NCBI RefSeq assembly: GCF_001458335.1
Contig: NZ_CYTO01000020.1
Coordinates: forward strand, 62,001-126,000
Origin: Cognatishimia activa
GTDB taxonomy: Bacteria > Pseudomonadota > Alphaproteobacteria > Rhodobacterales > Rhodobacteraceae
Reading direction: 5' to 3'
Length of the DNA stretch: 64,000 bases
The notes below the pieces were generated by a model. That model saw only the letters and a program-made list of their open reading frames with translations, was not told the DNA's origin and did no database searches. This document shows, piece by piece, positions 35,522-43,835 of this stretch (its first letter is position 1; every line of letters starts with the position of its first letter). Made by a program: the position numbers and the translations under genes.

Positions 35522-36092
35522 TCCACTTATTTTGGGTTTCGACACATCGGCCGCGCATTGCGCGGCCGCTTTGCTGCGTGGGGAAGAGGTTTTGGCCTCA
35601 CGTGTTTTGGAAATGACCCGAGGACAAGCTGAAGAGCTCATGCCTTTGCTTGAAGCTCTATTGGCTGGGCAAAATCTGAATTGGAGCGACCTGTCAGCAA
35701 TCGGCGTTGGCACTGGTCCTGGAAACTTCACCGGCATTCGCATCTCGGTATCAGCAGCGCGCGGCTTGGCCTTGGCGCTTGAAGTACCTTGCATTGGGGT
35801 CTCTACTTTTGACGCGACGCTACATGGAACAACAACGCCCGCGGCAGCAGCGGTCCCTGCTCCGCGTGATCAGCAATATGTTCAAGAGCCAGGTGAGGCA
35901 GCAAAACTGGTCTCCCTTCCGTACGATACAGACCTTCCCATTGTTTATCCGCCCGGTGGCGCCATTCTCGCAGAAAACATCGCCCACCAGGCGCGACTTC
36001 GGATGGACGACACTGCGCAACGCCCGGCCCCACTCTACATCAGGCAAGCGGATGCAGCGCCGTCCCGCGACCTGCCTCCAAAAATCCTGTGA
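35511..36092 (+). CDS. tsaB: tRNA threonylcarbamoyladenosine biosynthesis protein TsaB
   Basis: A 193-residue ASKHA-fold protein with the TsaB opening (LILGFDTSAAHCAAALL) and the conserved GTGPGNFTGIRISVSAARGLA. It partners TsaD in making the t6A base of tRNAs reading ANN codons. The only plausible start is TTG at 35511, inside the end of nfuA, giving an 11-base overlap. It overlaps rimI by 4 bases; the tsaB-rimI pairing is common. Confidence 0.92.
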   Translation: MASDPLILGFDTSAAHCAAALLRGEEVLASRVLEMTRGQAEELMPLLEALLAGQNLNWSDLSAIGVGTGPGNFTGIRISVSAARGLALALEVPCIGVSTFDATLHGTTTPAAAAVPAPRDQQYVQEPGEAAKLVSLPYDTDLPIVYPPGGAILAENIAHQARLRMDDTAQRPAPLYIRQADAAPSRDLPPKIL

Positions 36093-36511
36093 CGACACTC
36101 CTCAAACCAAAAGACCTTGCGCGCCTTCACGCCGCCGCCTTCCGCGAATCTCGACCTTGGGGCACGGAAGAGTTCGAAGCGCTGTTAGCGTCCAAACACT
36201 GTTTTTGCGTCGGCGACTCACACGGTTTTGCTATTGGCCGTTTAATTGCTCAGGAATCCGAGCTTTTAACCATCGCCGTAGACCCAGTGTCGCAAGGTAA
36301 AGGCCATGGCCGCCTGCTTTTGCAGCACTATCATGACGAAGCCCAAGCCAGAGGGGCCAATACGCTTTTCCTAGAGGTCGCGAAAGACAACACAAGGGCT
36401 CTTAATTTATATAAAACAATGTCTTACGAAGTCATTTCCGTGCGCGCAGGCTACTACAAACGCACCACTGGAACGCCCGTAGATGCCCTCATCATGCAGC
36501 TAAAATTATAA
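36089..36511 (+). CDS. rimI: Ribosomal-protein-alanine N-acetyltransferase RimI
   Basis: A 140-residue GNAT enzyme. The acetyl-CoA loop lies in LTIAVDPVSQGKGHGRLLL (QGKGHG), followed by LFLEVAKDNTRALNLYKTM and Y-YKR near the end, as in RimI. It acetylates the N-terminus of ribosomal protein S18. The GTG start overlaps the tsaB stop. Part of the nfuA-tsaB-rimI run. Confidence 0.9.
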   Translation: MTTLLKPKDLARLHAAAFRESRPWGTEEFEALLASKHCFCVGDSHGFAIGRLIAQESELLTIAVDPVSQGKGHGRLLLQHYHDEAQARGANTLFLEVAKDNTRALNLYKTMSYEVISVRAGYYKRTTGTPVDALIMQLKL

Positions 36512-36546
36512 AGTCCAATTTGAAACTGTTTAATTCTCGTACGGAT

Positions 36547-36566
36547 GGTCAAAAAACCGGTTGACC
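36547..36566. promoter_or_regulatory. Inverted repeat upstream of the BMP importer operon
   Basis: GGTCAA-N8-TTGACC, a perfect 6-bp inverted repeat 109 bases before the binding-protein start. The right arm contains TTGACC, which could also be a -35 element. No ortholog of a known regulator site is recognised; a GntR-like or similar dimer is possible. Confidence 0.35.
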
Positions 36567-36674
36567 CCCCCTGCCCTCTACGGCCACCTTTGGATATTGA
36601 TCTTAGCGATCCTTAAGAACGCAAAGGTTCGACGAGTGACAGTACGAACCGATACAAAACTGGGAGATACATTC

Positions 36675-37670
36675 ATGACCCTTATGCAAAAATTCCTCGG
36701 CGCTGCGGCGACCGTCGCGCTGACAGCTGGCGTTGCCAACGCTGACCCAGCGGTCATCTTTGACCTTGGCGGCAAGTTCGACAAATCTTTCAACGAAGCG
36801 GGCTACAACGGCGCCGAGCGTTGGGCCGCTGAAACTGGCGGTAAGTACCTGGACATCGAACTGCAGTCCGAAGCACAGCGCGAGCAAGCGCTACGCCGTT
36901 TCGCAGAAGCTGGTGCAAACCCAATCGTGACTATGGGTTTTGCAATGACGCCAACCATCGAACAGGTTGCGCCAGAGTATCCAGAGACCAAGTTCGTGAA
37001 TATTGATGGCTGGGCCAACCTGCCAAACGTTCAAACCATCTCCTTCGCAGAGCATGAAGGGTCTTATCTGGCTGGTGTTATGGCTGCAAAAGCCTCCACA
37101 TCCGGCACCGTTGGCTTCATCGGCGGTATGGACATCCCACTGATCCGCAAGTTCGCTTGTGGCTATGCCCAAGGTGTTAAATCTGTAAACGCAGACGCGA
37201 CCATCATTGCAAATATGACTGGCACAACACCTGCAGCATGGAACGACCCGGTAAAAGGCTCCGAGCTGACCAAAGCGCAGATCTCTCAAGGTGCGGATGT
37301 TGTTTACGCGGCAGCGGGCGGCACCGGTGTTGGTGTTCTGCAGACAGCAGCGGACGAAGGCATCCTGTCCATCGGCGTTGACAGCAACCAAAACCACCTG
37401 CACCCAGGCAAAGTTCTGACTTCCATGCTGAAACGTGTAGACGTTGCGGTATACAACGCACTGAAAGACGGCGCTGATCTGGAAACTGGCTTCCAAAACC
37501 TGAACCTCGCAAGCGACGGTGTTGGTGTTGCATTTGACGACAACAACGCGTCTCTGGTGTCTGCCGAGATGAAGGAAGCCGTGGATATGGCGACCAAAGG
37601 CATCGTTTCTGGCGAGATCACAGTCGAAGATTACGCAGCAGCAGAGTCCTGCTCTGTTCTAGAATTCTGA
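36675..37670 (+). CDS. BMP-family (PnrA-like) substrate-binding protein
   Basis: A 331-residue periplasmic binding protein with a Sec signal peptide cleaved after GVANA. The Med/BMP domain begins AVIFDLGGKFDKSFNEAGYNGAERW and includes HEGSYLAGVMAAKAS and GFIGGMDIPLIRKF. Homologues bind purine nucleosides. It is followed at 7 bases by the ATPase and two permease genes of the same importer. The start at 36675 gives a proper signal peptide; the upstream in-frame extension is not supported. Confidence 0.93.
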   Translation: MTLMQKFLGAAATVALTAGVANADPAVIFDLGGKFDKSFNEAGYNGAERWAAETGGKYLDIELQSEAQREQALRRFAEAGANPIVTMGFAMTPTIEQVAPEYPETKFVNIDGWANLPNVQTISFAEHEGSYLAGVMAAKASTSGTVGFIGGMDIPLIRKFACGYAQGVKSVNADATIIANMTGTTPAAWNDPVKGSELTKAQISQGADVVYAAAGGTGVGVLQTAADEGILSIGVDSNQNHLHPGKVLTSMLKRVDVAVYNALKDGADLETGFQNLNLASDGVGVAFDDNNASLVSAEMKEAVDMATKGIVSGEITVEDYAAAESCSVLEF

Positions 37671-37677
37671 TCCTTAC

Positions 37678-39258
37678 ATGACTGATACTCTTGATACGGG
37701 GCGGCCAGAAATGGCCGCCCCTGCCGCCTCCACCCCCTTGGCGTTAGAGCTCAAGGGAATTTCCAAAGCCTTTGGGCCTGTTCAGGCCAATAAAGACATT
37801 TCAATCTCAGTCCGCCCGGGCACGATCCACGGTATCATCGGTGAGAACGGTGCGGGTAAATCGACTCTGATGTCGATCCTTTACGGATTCTACAAAGCGG
37901 ATTCCGGCGAGATTTATATTCGGGGTCAGAAAACCAATATCCCCGACAGCCAAGCCGCCATCGCGGCGGGCATCGGCATGGTCTTCCAGCACTTTAAGCT
38001 GGTTGAGAATTTCACAGTGCTTGAGAATATCATCTTGGGTGCAGAAGACGGCGCCCTGCTGCGGCCGTCCTTGGCCAAGGCGCGCAAAACGCTGAAAACA
38101 CTGGCAGAAGAATACGAGCTGAATGTCGATCCAGATGCGATGATTGAAGACCTAAGTGTCGGTCACCAACAACGCGTTGAGATCCTGAAAGCCCTGTATC
38201 GTCAGGCAGATATCCTGATCTTGGACGAACCGACCGGCGTGCTGACTCCGGCGGAAGCGGACCAGTTGTTCCGTATTCTTGATCGGCTGCGCAAAGAAGG
38301 CAAAACGATCATCCTGATCACACACAAATTGCGTGAGATCATGGAGTACACCGACACCGTAAGTGTGATGCGCCGCGGCCAGATGACGGCGACGGTCCAA
38401 ACCAAAGACACCTCTCCGGAAGGACTGGCAGAGCTGATGGTGGGCCGGAAAGTTTTGCTGCAAGTGGACAAAGAGCCCGCAAAACCGGGTGACGAGATCC
38501 TCAAGATCGAAGGGCTGCGTGTTGTCGATGAAGCAGGCGTTGAACGCGTCAAAGGCATAGACCTGACCGTACGCGCTGGCGAAATCGTTGGTATCGCGGG
38601 TGTCGCAGGCAATGGTCAATCCGAATTGCTTGAGGTTTTGGGAGGTTTCCAAGATGCAACCGGTTCTGTGACGGTGAACGGCCAAGAGCTGCCACTGTCT
38701 GGTCATGGTGCCGACGGGCAAGCGCGCCGAGCGGCGGGCATTGCCCACGTACCGGAAGACCGCCAGAAAGAGGGCCTGATCATGGAGTTCTCTGCATGGG
38801 AGAACTCGGTCTTTGGCTATCACCACGAGCCGGAATACCAAAACGGCATCCTGATGGATAACAAAGGCATCCTCGCAAAAGCGGCCGACCAGATGGAGCG
38901 TTTTGACGTGCGCCCTCCGCATCCGCATTTGGCGGCAAAGAACTTTTCTGGCGGTAACCAGCAGAAGATCGTTGTGGCACGCGAGATTGAGCGCAACCCA
39001 GATGTCTTGCTGATTGGTCAGCCGACACGTGGTGTGGACATCGGTGCGATTGAATTCATCCACCAACAGATCGTGAACCTGCGCGATCAGGGCAAAGCGA
39101 TTTTGCTTGTCAGCGTGGAGCTCGAAGAGGTTCTGTCTTTGGCGGACCGTGTGGCAGTTATGTTTGACGGCCAAATCATGGGCGAACGCAACGCCAGTGA
39201 GACAGACGAGAAAGAACTAGGCCTCCTGATGGCCGGCGTCACAGGGGAGACTTCGTAA
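37678..39258 (+). CDS. Nucleoside-type ABC importer, double ATPase subunit
   Basis: A 526-residue protein with two ABC domains. The first has Walker A GENGAGKST and signature LSVGHQQRVEILKALYRQADILILDEPTG; the second has GNGQSE in place of a classic Walker A and signature FSGGNQQKIVVAREIE. This degenerate second Walker A is normal in the YufO/RbsA-like class. It energises uptake of the nucleoside or other BMP ligand. It ends on the A of the next gene's ATG (TAATG). Confidence 0.94.
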   Translation: MTDTLDTGRPEMAAPAASTPLALELKGISKAFGPVQANKDISISVRPGTIHGIIGENGAGKSTLMSILYGFYKADSGEIYIRGQKTNIPDSQAAIAAGIGMVFQHFKLVENFTVLENIILGAEDGALLRPSLAKARKTLKTLAEEYELNVDPDAMIEDLSVGHQQRVEILKALYRQADILILDEPTGVLTPAEADQLFRILDRLRKEGKTIILITHKLREIMEYTDTVSVMRRGQMTATVQTKDTSPEGLAELMVGRKVLLQVDKEPAKPGDEILKIEGLRVVDEAGVERVKGIDLTVRAGEIVGIAGVAGNGQSELLEVLGGFQDATGSVTVNGQELPLSGHGADGQARRAAGIAHVPEDRQKEGLIMEFSAWENSVFGYHHEPEYQNGILMDNKGILAKAADQMERFDVRPPHPHLAAKNFSGGNQQKIVVAREIERNPDVLLIGQPTRGVDIGAIEFIHQQIVNLRDQGKAILLVSVELEEVLSLADRVAVMFDGQIMGERNASETDEKELGLLMAGVTGETS

Positions 39259-40355
39259 TGGGCAAAATGCCACTTTGGGCCGACGCCATTCTGGTGCCGC
39301 TGATCAGCCTGCTTTTGGCAGCGTTCTTCAGCGCCATCGTGATCTTAGGCATCGGCGAGAACCCGATTGAAGCGTTTAATTTGATGGTCGATGGGGCGCT
39401 GAAACGCTCTGCAGGCTGGGGTTACACGCTCTATTACACAACAAACTACATCTTTACCGGCCTCGCGGTCGCGGTCGCCTTCCATGCGCGGCTGTTTAAC
39501 ATCGGCGGTGAAGGTCAGGCGATGATCGGTGGCGTTGGCGTTGCTTTGGCCTGTCTCTACATTCCATGGCCTCATTGGAGCTTGGCGATTGTGGGTGCAT
39601 CCACAGCGGCAGCACTGTTTGGTGCGGCTTGGGCCTTCATCCCGGCCTACCTACAAGCCAAACGCGGCAGCCACATCGTGATCACCACGATCATGTTCAA
39701 CTACATCGCCTTTTCTGTGCTTGGCTACCTACTGGTCGAGGTCCTGCGCCCAACTGGCCAAATGGACCCGGCATCCGCAAGCTTCCCAGAAGCAACGCAC
39801 CTGCCAAACTTCCACGAGATGTTTGCCCCTGAAGGCTCACGCATGTTCCGTGGCGCGCCTGCAAACGTGACGTTCTTCCTATCCCTGTTGGCCTGTGTTT
39901 TTGTCTGGGTTCTGATCTGGAAAACGCGCCTAGGCTATGACATCCGCAGCTTTGGCTTCTCTGAAACCGCTGCGAAATACGCAGGCACATCCCCAGTGCG
40001 CATCACTGTGATCGCGATGCTGATCTCGGGTGCTTTGGCGGGCATGATGTCGGTGAACACCACACTGGGTGAAAGCGAACGCTTGATCCTGAACTCGACG
40101 GAAGGAGCAGGTTTTGTGGGGATCGCGGTGGCCTTGATGGGCCGCAACCACCCGATTGGTATCCTGATGGCTGCTCTGCTTTTTGGCTTCCTTGCACAAG
40201 GTGGTGCCGAACTCGCACTTTGGACCGATATTCCGCGCGAGCTAATTGTTGTCATCCAAGCCTTGGTAATCCTCTTCACCGGCGCATTGGACAATATGGT
40301 GCGTATGCCACTTGAGCGCCTGTTCCTGAACTTTGGCCGCAAGGAGAACGCATAA
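39258..40355 (+). CDS. Nucleoside-type ABC importer permease 1
   Basis: A 365-residue inner-membrane protein with 8-10 helices and the branched-chain/BMP permease pattern (FNIGGEGQAMIGGVGVAL and GMMSVNTTLGESERLILNSTEGAGFVGIAVALMGRNHPIG). It corresponds to YufP and forms the channel with the following permease. Start and stop codons of neighbouring genes overlap by one base on both sides. Confidence 0.93.
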   Translation: MGKMPLWADAILVPLISLLLAAFFSAIVILGIGENPIEAFNLMVDGALKRSAGWGYTLYYTTNYIFTGLAVAVAFHARLFNIGGEGQAMIGGVGVALACLYIPWPHWSLAIVGASTAAALFGAAWAFIPAYLQAKRGSHIVITTIMFNYIAFSVLGYLLVEVLRPTGQMDPASASFPEATHLPNFHEMFAPEGSRMFRGAPANVTFFLSLLACVFVWVLIWKTRLGYDIRSFGFSETAAKYAGTSPVRITVIAMLISGALAGMMSVNTTLGESERLILNSTEGAGFVGIAVALMGRNHPIGILMAALLFGFLAQGGAELALWTDIPRELIVVIQALVILFTGALDNMVRMPLERLFLNFGRKENA

Positions 40356-41320
40356 TGGATTTCCTGACACTTCTTCAGGTTCTGGATAGCTCCGTTCGTC
40401 TTGCCGTGCCGCTGCTTCTGGCGTGTTTGGCGGGTCTTTATTCCGAGCGCGCGGGCATCTTTGACATTGGCCTTGAAGGTAAAATGCTGGCCGCTGCTTT
40501 TGCGGCAGGTGCCTTTGCCGCGGTGAGTGGATCTGTCTGGGTCGGTCTTCTAGCCGGCATCGGCGCGTCTATGATCTTGTCCCTTCTGCACGGCGTGGCA
40601 TCCATCACATTCCGCGGCAACCAGCTGATCTCGGGCGTTGCGATCAACATGCTTGCGGCGGGGATGACGGTATTGATTGCGCAAGACTGGTTCCAACAAG
40701 GGGGCCGTACGCCTTCGCTGTTGACCGAAGGGCGCCTGAACCCAATCAATCTGCCATTCGCTGATATGTTTGAGTCGATCCCGTTGTTTGGTCCAACCTA
40801 TAGCGAGCTCGTTTCTGGCCACAGCCTGATCGTCTATGTCGCCTTTGCCTTTGTGCCACTGACTTGGTGGATCCTATACCGCACCCGTTTCGGTTTGCGT
40901 CTACGCGCGGTGGGTGAAAACCCAGCATCCGTGGACACGGCTGGTGTCTCTGTGATCCGCCTGCGTTTCACTGCGGTATTGATCTGCGGTGCGCTTTGCG
41001 GTGTCGCAGGGGCGTATCTGGCCACAGGCCTGCAAGCGGGTTTCATCAAAGACATGACTGCTGGCCGTGGCTTCATCGCGCTGGCTGCGTTGATCTTTGC
41101 GAAGTGGCGGCCCTGGTATGCGCTTTGGGCTTGCTTGCTATTTGGTCTGCTACAGGCTCTGGCGGTTCGGTTCCAAAGCATCGAACTGGCGGGAATCGTC
41201 ATTCCGGTGCAACTGATGGAAGCGCTGCCGTTCATTTTGACGGTGGTAATTCTTGCTGGATTTGTAGGCCGCGCCATCCCGCCAAGAGCTGGCGGTGAGC
41301 CATATGTAAAAGAACGATGA
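40355..41320 (+). CDS. Nucleoside-type ABC importer permease 2
   Basis: A 321-residue inner-membrane protein with the paired pattern FDIGLEGKMLAAAFAAGAFAA and MTAGRGFIALAALIFAKWRP. It corresponds to YufQ. It completes a four-gene importer (binding protein, ATPase, two permeases). The gene is followed by a terminator. Confidence 0.93.
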   Translation: MDFLTLLQVLDSSVRLAVPLLLACLAGLYSERAGIFDIGLEGKMLAAAFAAGAFAAVSGSVWVGLLAGIGASMILSLLHGVASITFRGNQLISGVAINMLAAGMTVLIAQDWFQQGGRTPSLLTEGRLNPINLPFADMFESIPLFGPTYSELVSGHSLIVYVAFAFVPLTWWILYRTRFGLRLRAVGENPASVDTAGVSVIRLRFTAVLICGALCGVAGAYLATGLQAGFIKDMTAGRGFIALAALIFAKWRPWYALWACLLFGLLQALAVRFQSIELAGIVIPVQLMEALPFILTVVILAGFVGRAIPPRAGGEPYVKER

Positions 41321-41344
41321 GTCCAGTTTAAAAAAAACTATATG

Positions 41345-41373
41345 ACCGGGCTGCCAAAGTGACGCAGCCCGGT
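41345..41373 (+). terminator. Terminator after the importer operon
   Basis: ACCGGGCTGC pairs perfectly with GCAGCCCGGT around a 9-base loop, followed by a T-rich segment. Confidence 0.8.
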
Positions 41374-41407
41374 TGCATTTTGAGATTTTCAGGCGCTATG
41401 TGCCGCC

Positions 41408-42325
41408 ATGCAAATCTACCTACCGATAGCCGAAGTCTCCGTGAACGCCTTCCTCCTCTTGGGGCTGGGTGGTCTTGTTGGCGTGCTCTCAGGGATGTTT
41501 GGTGTTGGCGGCGGCTTCTTAATGACGCCGCTTTTGTTTTTCATCGGGATCCCACCAGCCGTGGCCGTGGCCACAGAAGCCAACCAAATTGTAGCCTCTT
41601 CTTTCTCAGGAGTGCTCGCGCATTTCAAAAGGCGAACGGTGGATCTCAGGATGGGCACAGTGTTGCTCATCGGCGGCCTGACGGGAGCCGCGCTTGGGGT
41701 GGTGATCTTCAACTACCTCAAATCGCTTGGCCAAGTCGATTTGCTGGTAAAGCTTTGCTACGTGATCTTCCTCGGCATCATCGGCAGTTTGATGTTCGTG
41801 GAGAGCCTGAATGCGATCCGCAAGTCTCGCAAGAACACGGGCCCGATCAAGCGCAAGAAACACAACTGGGTTCACGGCCTTCCATTCAAAATGCGCTTTC
41901 GCGTGTCGGGTCTTTATATCTCAGTCATCCCTCCACTCATTGTCGGTGTTTTTGTCGGTATCCTGTCAGCAATCATGGGGGTCGGCGGCGGCTTTATCAT
42001 GGTGCCTGCCATGATCTATCTGCTTGGCATGCCAACCAAAGTGGTTGTGGGCACGTCGCTCTTTCAGATCATCTTTGTCACCGCGTTCACCACACTTCTA
42101 CACGCAACCACCAACTACACCGTGGACATGGCGCTTGCGGTGCTGCTTTTGGTTGGCGGCGTCATTGGCGCACAGTTCGGCGCGGTGATCGGCGCGAAAC
42201 TGAAAGCCGAACAGCTGCGTATCCTATTGGCCCTAATGGTGATCGCGGTCTGCCTGAAGTTGGCGCTGGATCTGCTGATTATGCCGAGCGAGCTCTACTC
42301 CATCGGCGCAGCGGGAGGACACTAA
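41408..42325 (+). CDS. TSUP-family (TauE/SafE) anion exporter
   Basis: A 305-residue membrane protein with two repeated TSUP halves. GMFGVGGGFLMTPLLFF and later AIMGVGGGFIMVPAMIYLLG are the paired signature loops. The family exports sulfite, sulfoacetate or related anions. It is followed after one base by a TIGR02186-family gene; the two commonly occur together in this group, and a role in sulfur metabolism is likely. Confidence 0.9.
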   Translation: MQIYLPIAEVSVNAFLLLGLGGLVGVLSGMFGVGGGFLMTPLLFFIGIPPAVAVATEANQIVASSFSGVLAHFKRRTVDLRMGTVLLIGGLTGAALGVVIFNYLKSLGQVDLLVKLCYVIFLGIIGSLMFVESLNAIRKSRKNTGPIKRKKHNWVHGLPFKMRFRVSGLYISVIPPLIVGVFVGILSAIMGVGGGFIMVPAMIYLLGMPTKVVVGTSLFQIIFVTAFTTLLHATTNYTVDMALAVLLLVGGVIGAQFGAVIGAKLKAEQLRILLALMVIAVCLKLALDLLIMPSELYSIGAAGGH

Positions 42326-42326
42326 G

Positions 42327-43097
42327 ATGCGGCGTCTTTTGATTTCTCTCGCGCTTTTGATTGCACCACTCACGGCCACCGCCAATGAGGAAGTGGTTTT
42401 GGGCCTCAGCCAAAATCGTGTTGCGATTACCGCAAATTTTGATGGATCGGAGATCCTCGTTTTTGGCGCGGTCAAACGCGAAACCCAAATCCCTGATGGC
42501 GACCCACTTGAAGTGGTCATTGCCATCTCTGGTCCAAAAGAAAAGATCACTGTTCGTCGTAAAGAAAAGCGATTTGGCATTTGGGTGAATACGGAAAGCG
42601 TGACCATTGATGGTGCGCCAAGCTTTTACACAGTGGCCACAAGTGGCCCGCTGCGCGATGTTCTGACGGCACAAGAAGACAAGCTGAGCCGTGTTTCTAT
42701 CGAGAATGCAATTGATGTGATCAGCGCCCATTTCCAGTCAGATCATCCCATCGACTTTGCTCAAGCGGTGAGCCGAATTCGGACTGACAATGGTCTCTAT
42801 TCGGTGCAAGAAGGCGCAATTGAGGTCGCAGAGCAGACACTGTTCAGAACGTCCGTTGCAATGCCTGCAAACCTTACCGAAGGTGACTACAGCGCACGCG
42901 TTTTCTTGACACGAAGCGGCAAAATCGTGTCAGAGCATGAAACGACCATCGACGTACGCAAAGTTGGCCTAGAGCGCTTCTTGTTCAACCTGTCCCGTCA
43001 GCAACCGCTGATCTATGGCCTGCTTTCGCTTGCCATTGCGATTGTCGCGGGTTGGGGTGCATCTGCATTTTTCCGGGTGATCCGACAGGTCCGCTAA
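42327..43097 (+). CDS. TIGR02186-family exported membrane protein
   Basis: A 256-residue protein with an N-terminal signal peptide (cleavage near ATA/NEE, residue 21), a beta-rich extracytoplasmic domain (EEVVLGLSQNRVAITANFDG) and one C-terminal helix (LIYGLLSLAIAIVAGWGASAFF). I recognise it as the TIGR02186 type that accompanies TSUP exporters. Function is unknown; it may be an accessory subunit of the exporter. Confidence 0.8.
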   Translation: MRRLLISLALLIAPLTATANEEVVLGLSQNRVAITANFDGSEILVFGAVKRETQIPDGDPLEVVIAISGPKEKITVRRKEKRFGIWVNTESVTIDGAPSFYTVATSGPLRDVLTAQEDKLSRVSIENAIDVISAHFQSDHPIDFAQAVSRIRTDNGLYSVQEGAIEVAEQTLFRTSVAMPANLTEGDYSARVFLTRSGKIVSEHETTIDVRKVGLERFLFNLSRQQPLIYGLLSLAIAIVAGWGASAFFRVIRQVR

Positions 43098-43100
43098 GCG

Positions 43101-43835
43101 TTAGCCGCGTCCAATGTAAGGCATTTTGGTCGCCATTACGGTCATGAACTGAACGTTGGCTTCCGGCGGCAGCTCTGCCATATGCAGGACCAAGCGCGCC
43201 GCGTCACCCACATCCATCATGGGCATTAGGTTTGCGTTCGGATCATCGGCCAGCGCACGCGCGTTTAGATCATCCACGAGCTCAGTGCGGGCATTGCCAA
43301 TATCGATCTGACCACAGGCGATGTCATGTGGGCGACCGTCCAGCGACAAGCTGCGGGTCATGCCCGTAATTGCGTGTTTACTCGTGGTGTAGCAAATGCT
43401 GCTATCCCTCGGACTATGCGCCGACAGTGAGCCATTGTTAATGATACGTCCGCCTTGCGGGGACTGTTCCCGCATTTGCCGGAATGCCAGTTGAGCCGCA
43501 ATAAACATGCCGCGCACATTTACATTCAGCACGTTGTCAAAATCGTCGAGGTCGACTTCATCGATCGAGGCCGACGGGCCAAAACTGCCTGCATTATTAA
43601 ACAGCGCATCAAGACGTCCGGTCATGTCGAGAAACTTATCAAATGCCGCCTGCATGCCCGATGCGTCGGTTACATCGACAGGTAATGGAATAGCCGCCGG
43701 GTTTTTGGCAGCAATTTCAGCCAAGCGATCGCCGCGGCGTGCAATCAGCCCGACTTTCCAACCCTGCTCAAGAAAAGCCTCTGCCGTAGCCCGTCCAATG
43801 CCGGAGCTGGCTCCCGTTACGATGATGCTTTTCAT
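43101..43835 (-). CDS. Short-chain dehydrogenase/reductase
   Basis: A 244-residue classical SDR. The cofactor loop is G8-ASSGI-G14, the NNAG motif is at 80-83, and the catalytic Ser136, Tyr149 and Lys153 are in place. The Arg-rich segment after strand 2 (IARRGDRL) suggests NADPH preference. Substrate is unknown. The start overlaps the stop of the helicase gene in ATGA, so the two form an operon. Confidence 0.88.
   Translation of the reverse strand: MKSIIVTGASSGIGRATAEAFLEQGWKVGLIARRGDRLAEIAAKNPAAIPLPVDVTDASGMQAAFDKFLDMTGRLDALFNNAGSFGPSASIDEVDLDDFDNVLNVNVRGMFIAAQLAFRQMREQSPQGGRIINNGSLSAHSPRDSSICYTTSKHAITGMTRSLSLDGRPHDIACGQIDIGNARTELVDDLNARALADDPNANLMPMMDVGDAARLVLHMAELPPEANVQFMTVMATKMPYIGRG

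Noticed and set aside
38560-38640. Apparent loss of Walker A in the second half of the importer ATPase
   Set aside because: A degenerate second ATP site is normal for this class of double ATPase, so it is not a defect.
38152-39174. A 340-codon open frame antisense to the importer ATPase
   Set aside because: Shadow of the strong ATPase gene; no start signal or family pattern.
41359-42342. A 327-codon frame overlapping the TSUP exporter gene on the same strand
   Set aside because: The TSUP reading frame has clear membrane and signature motifs; this one is Arg/His/Ser-rich noise.
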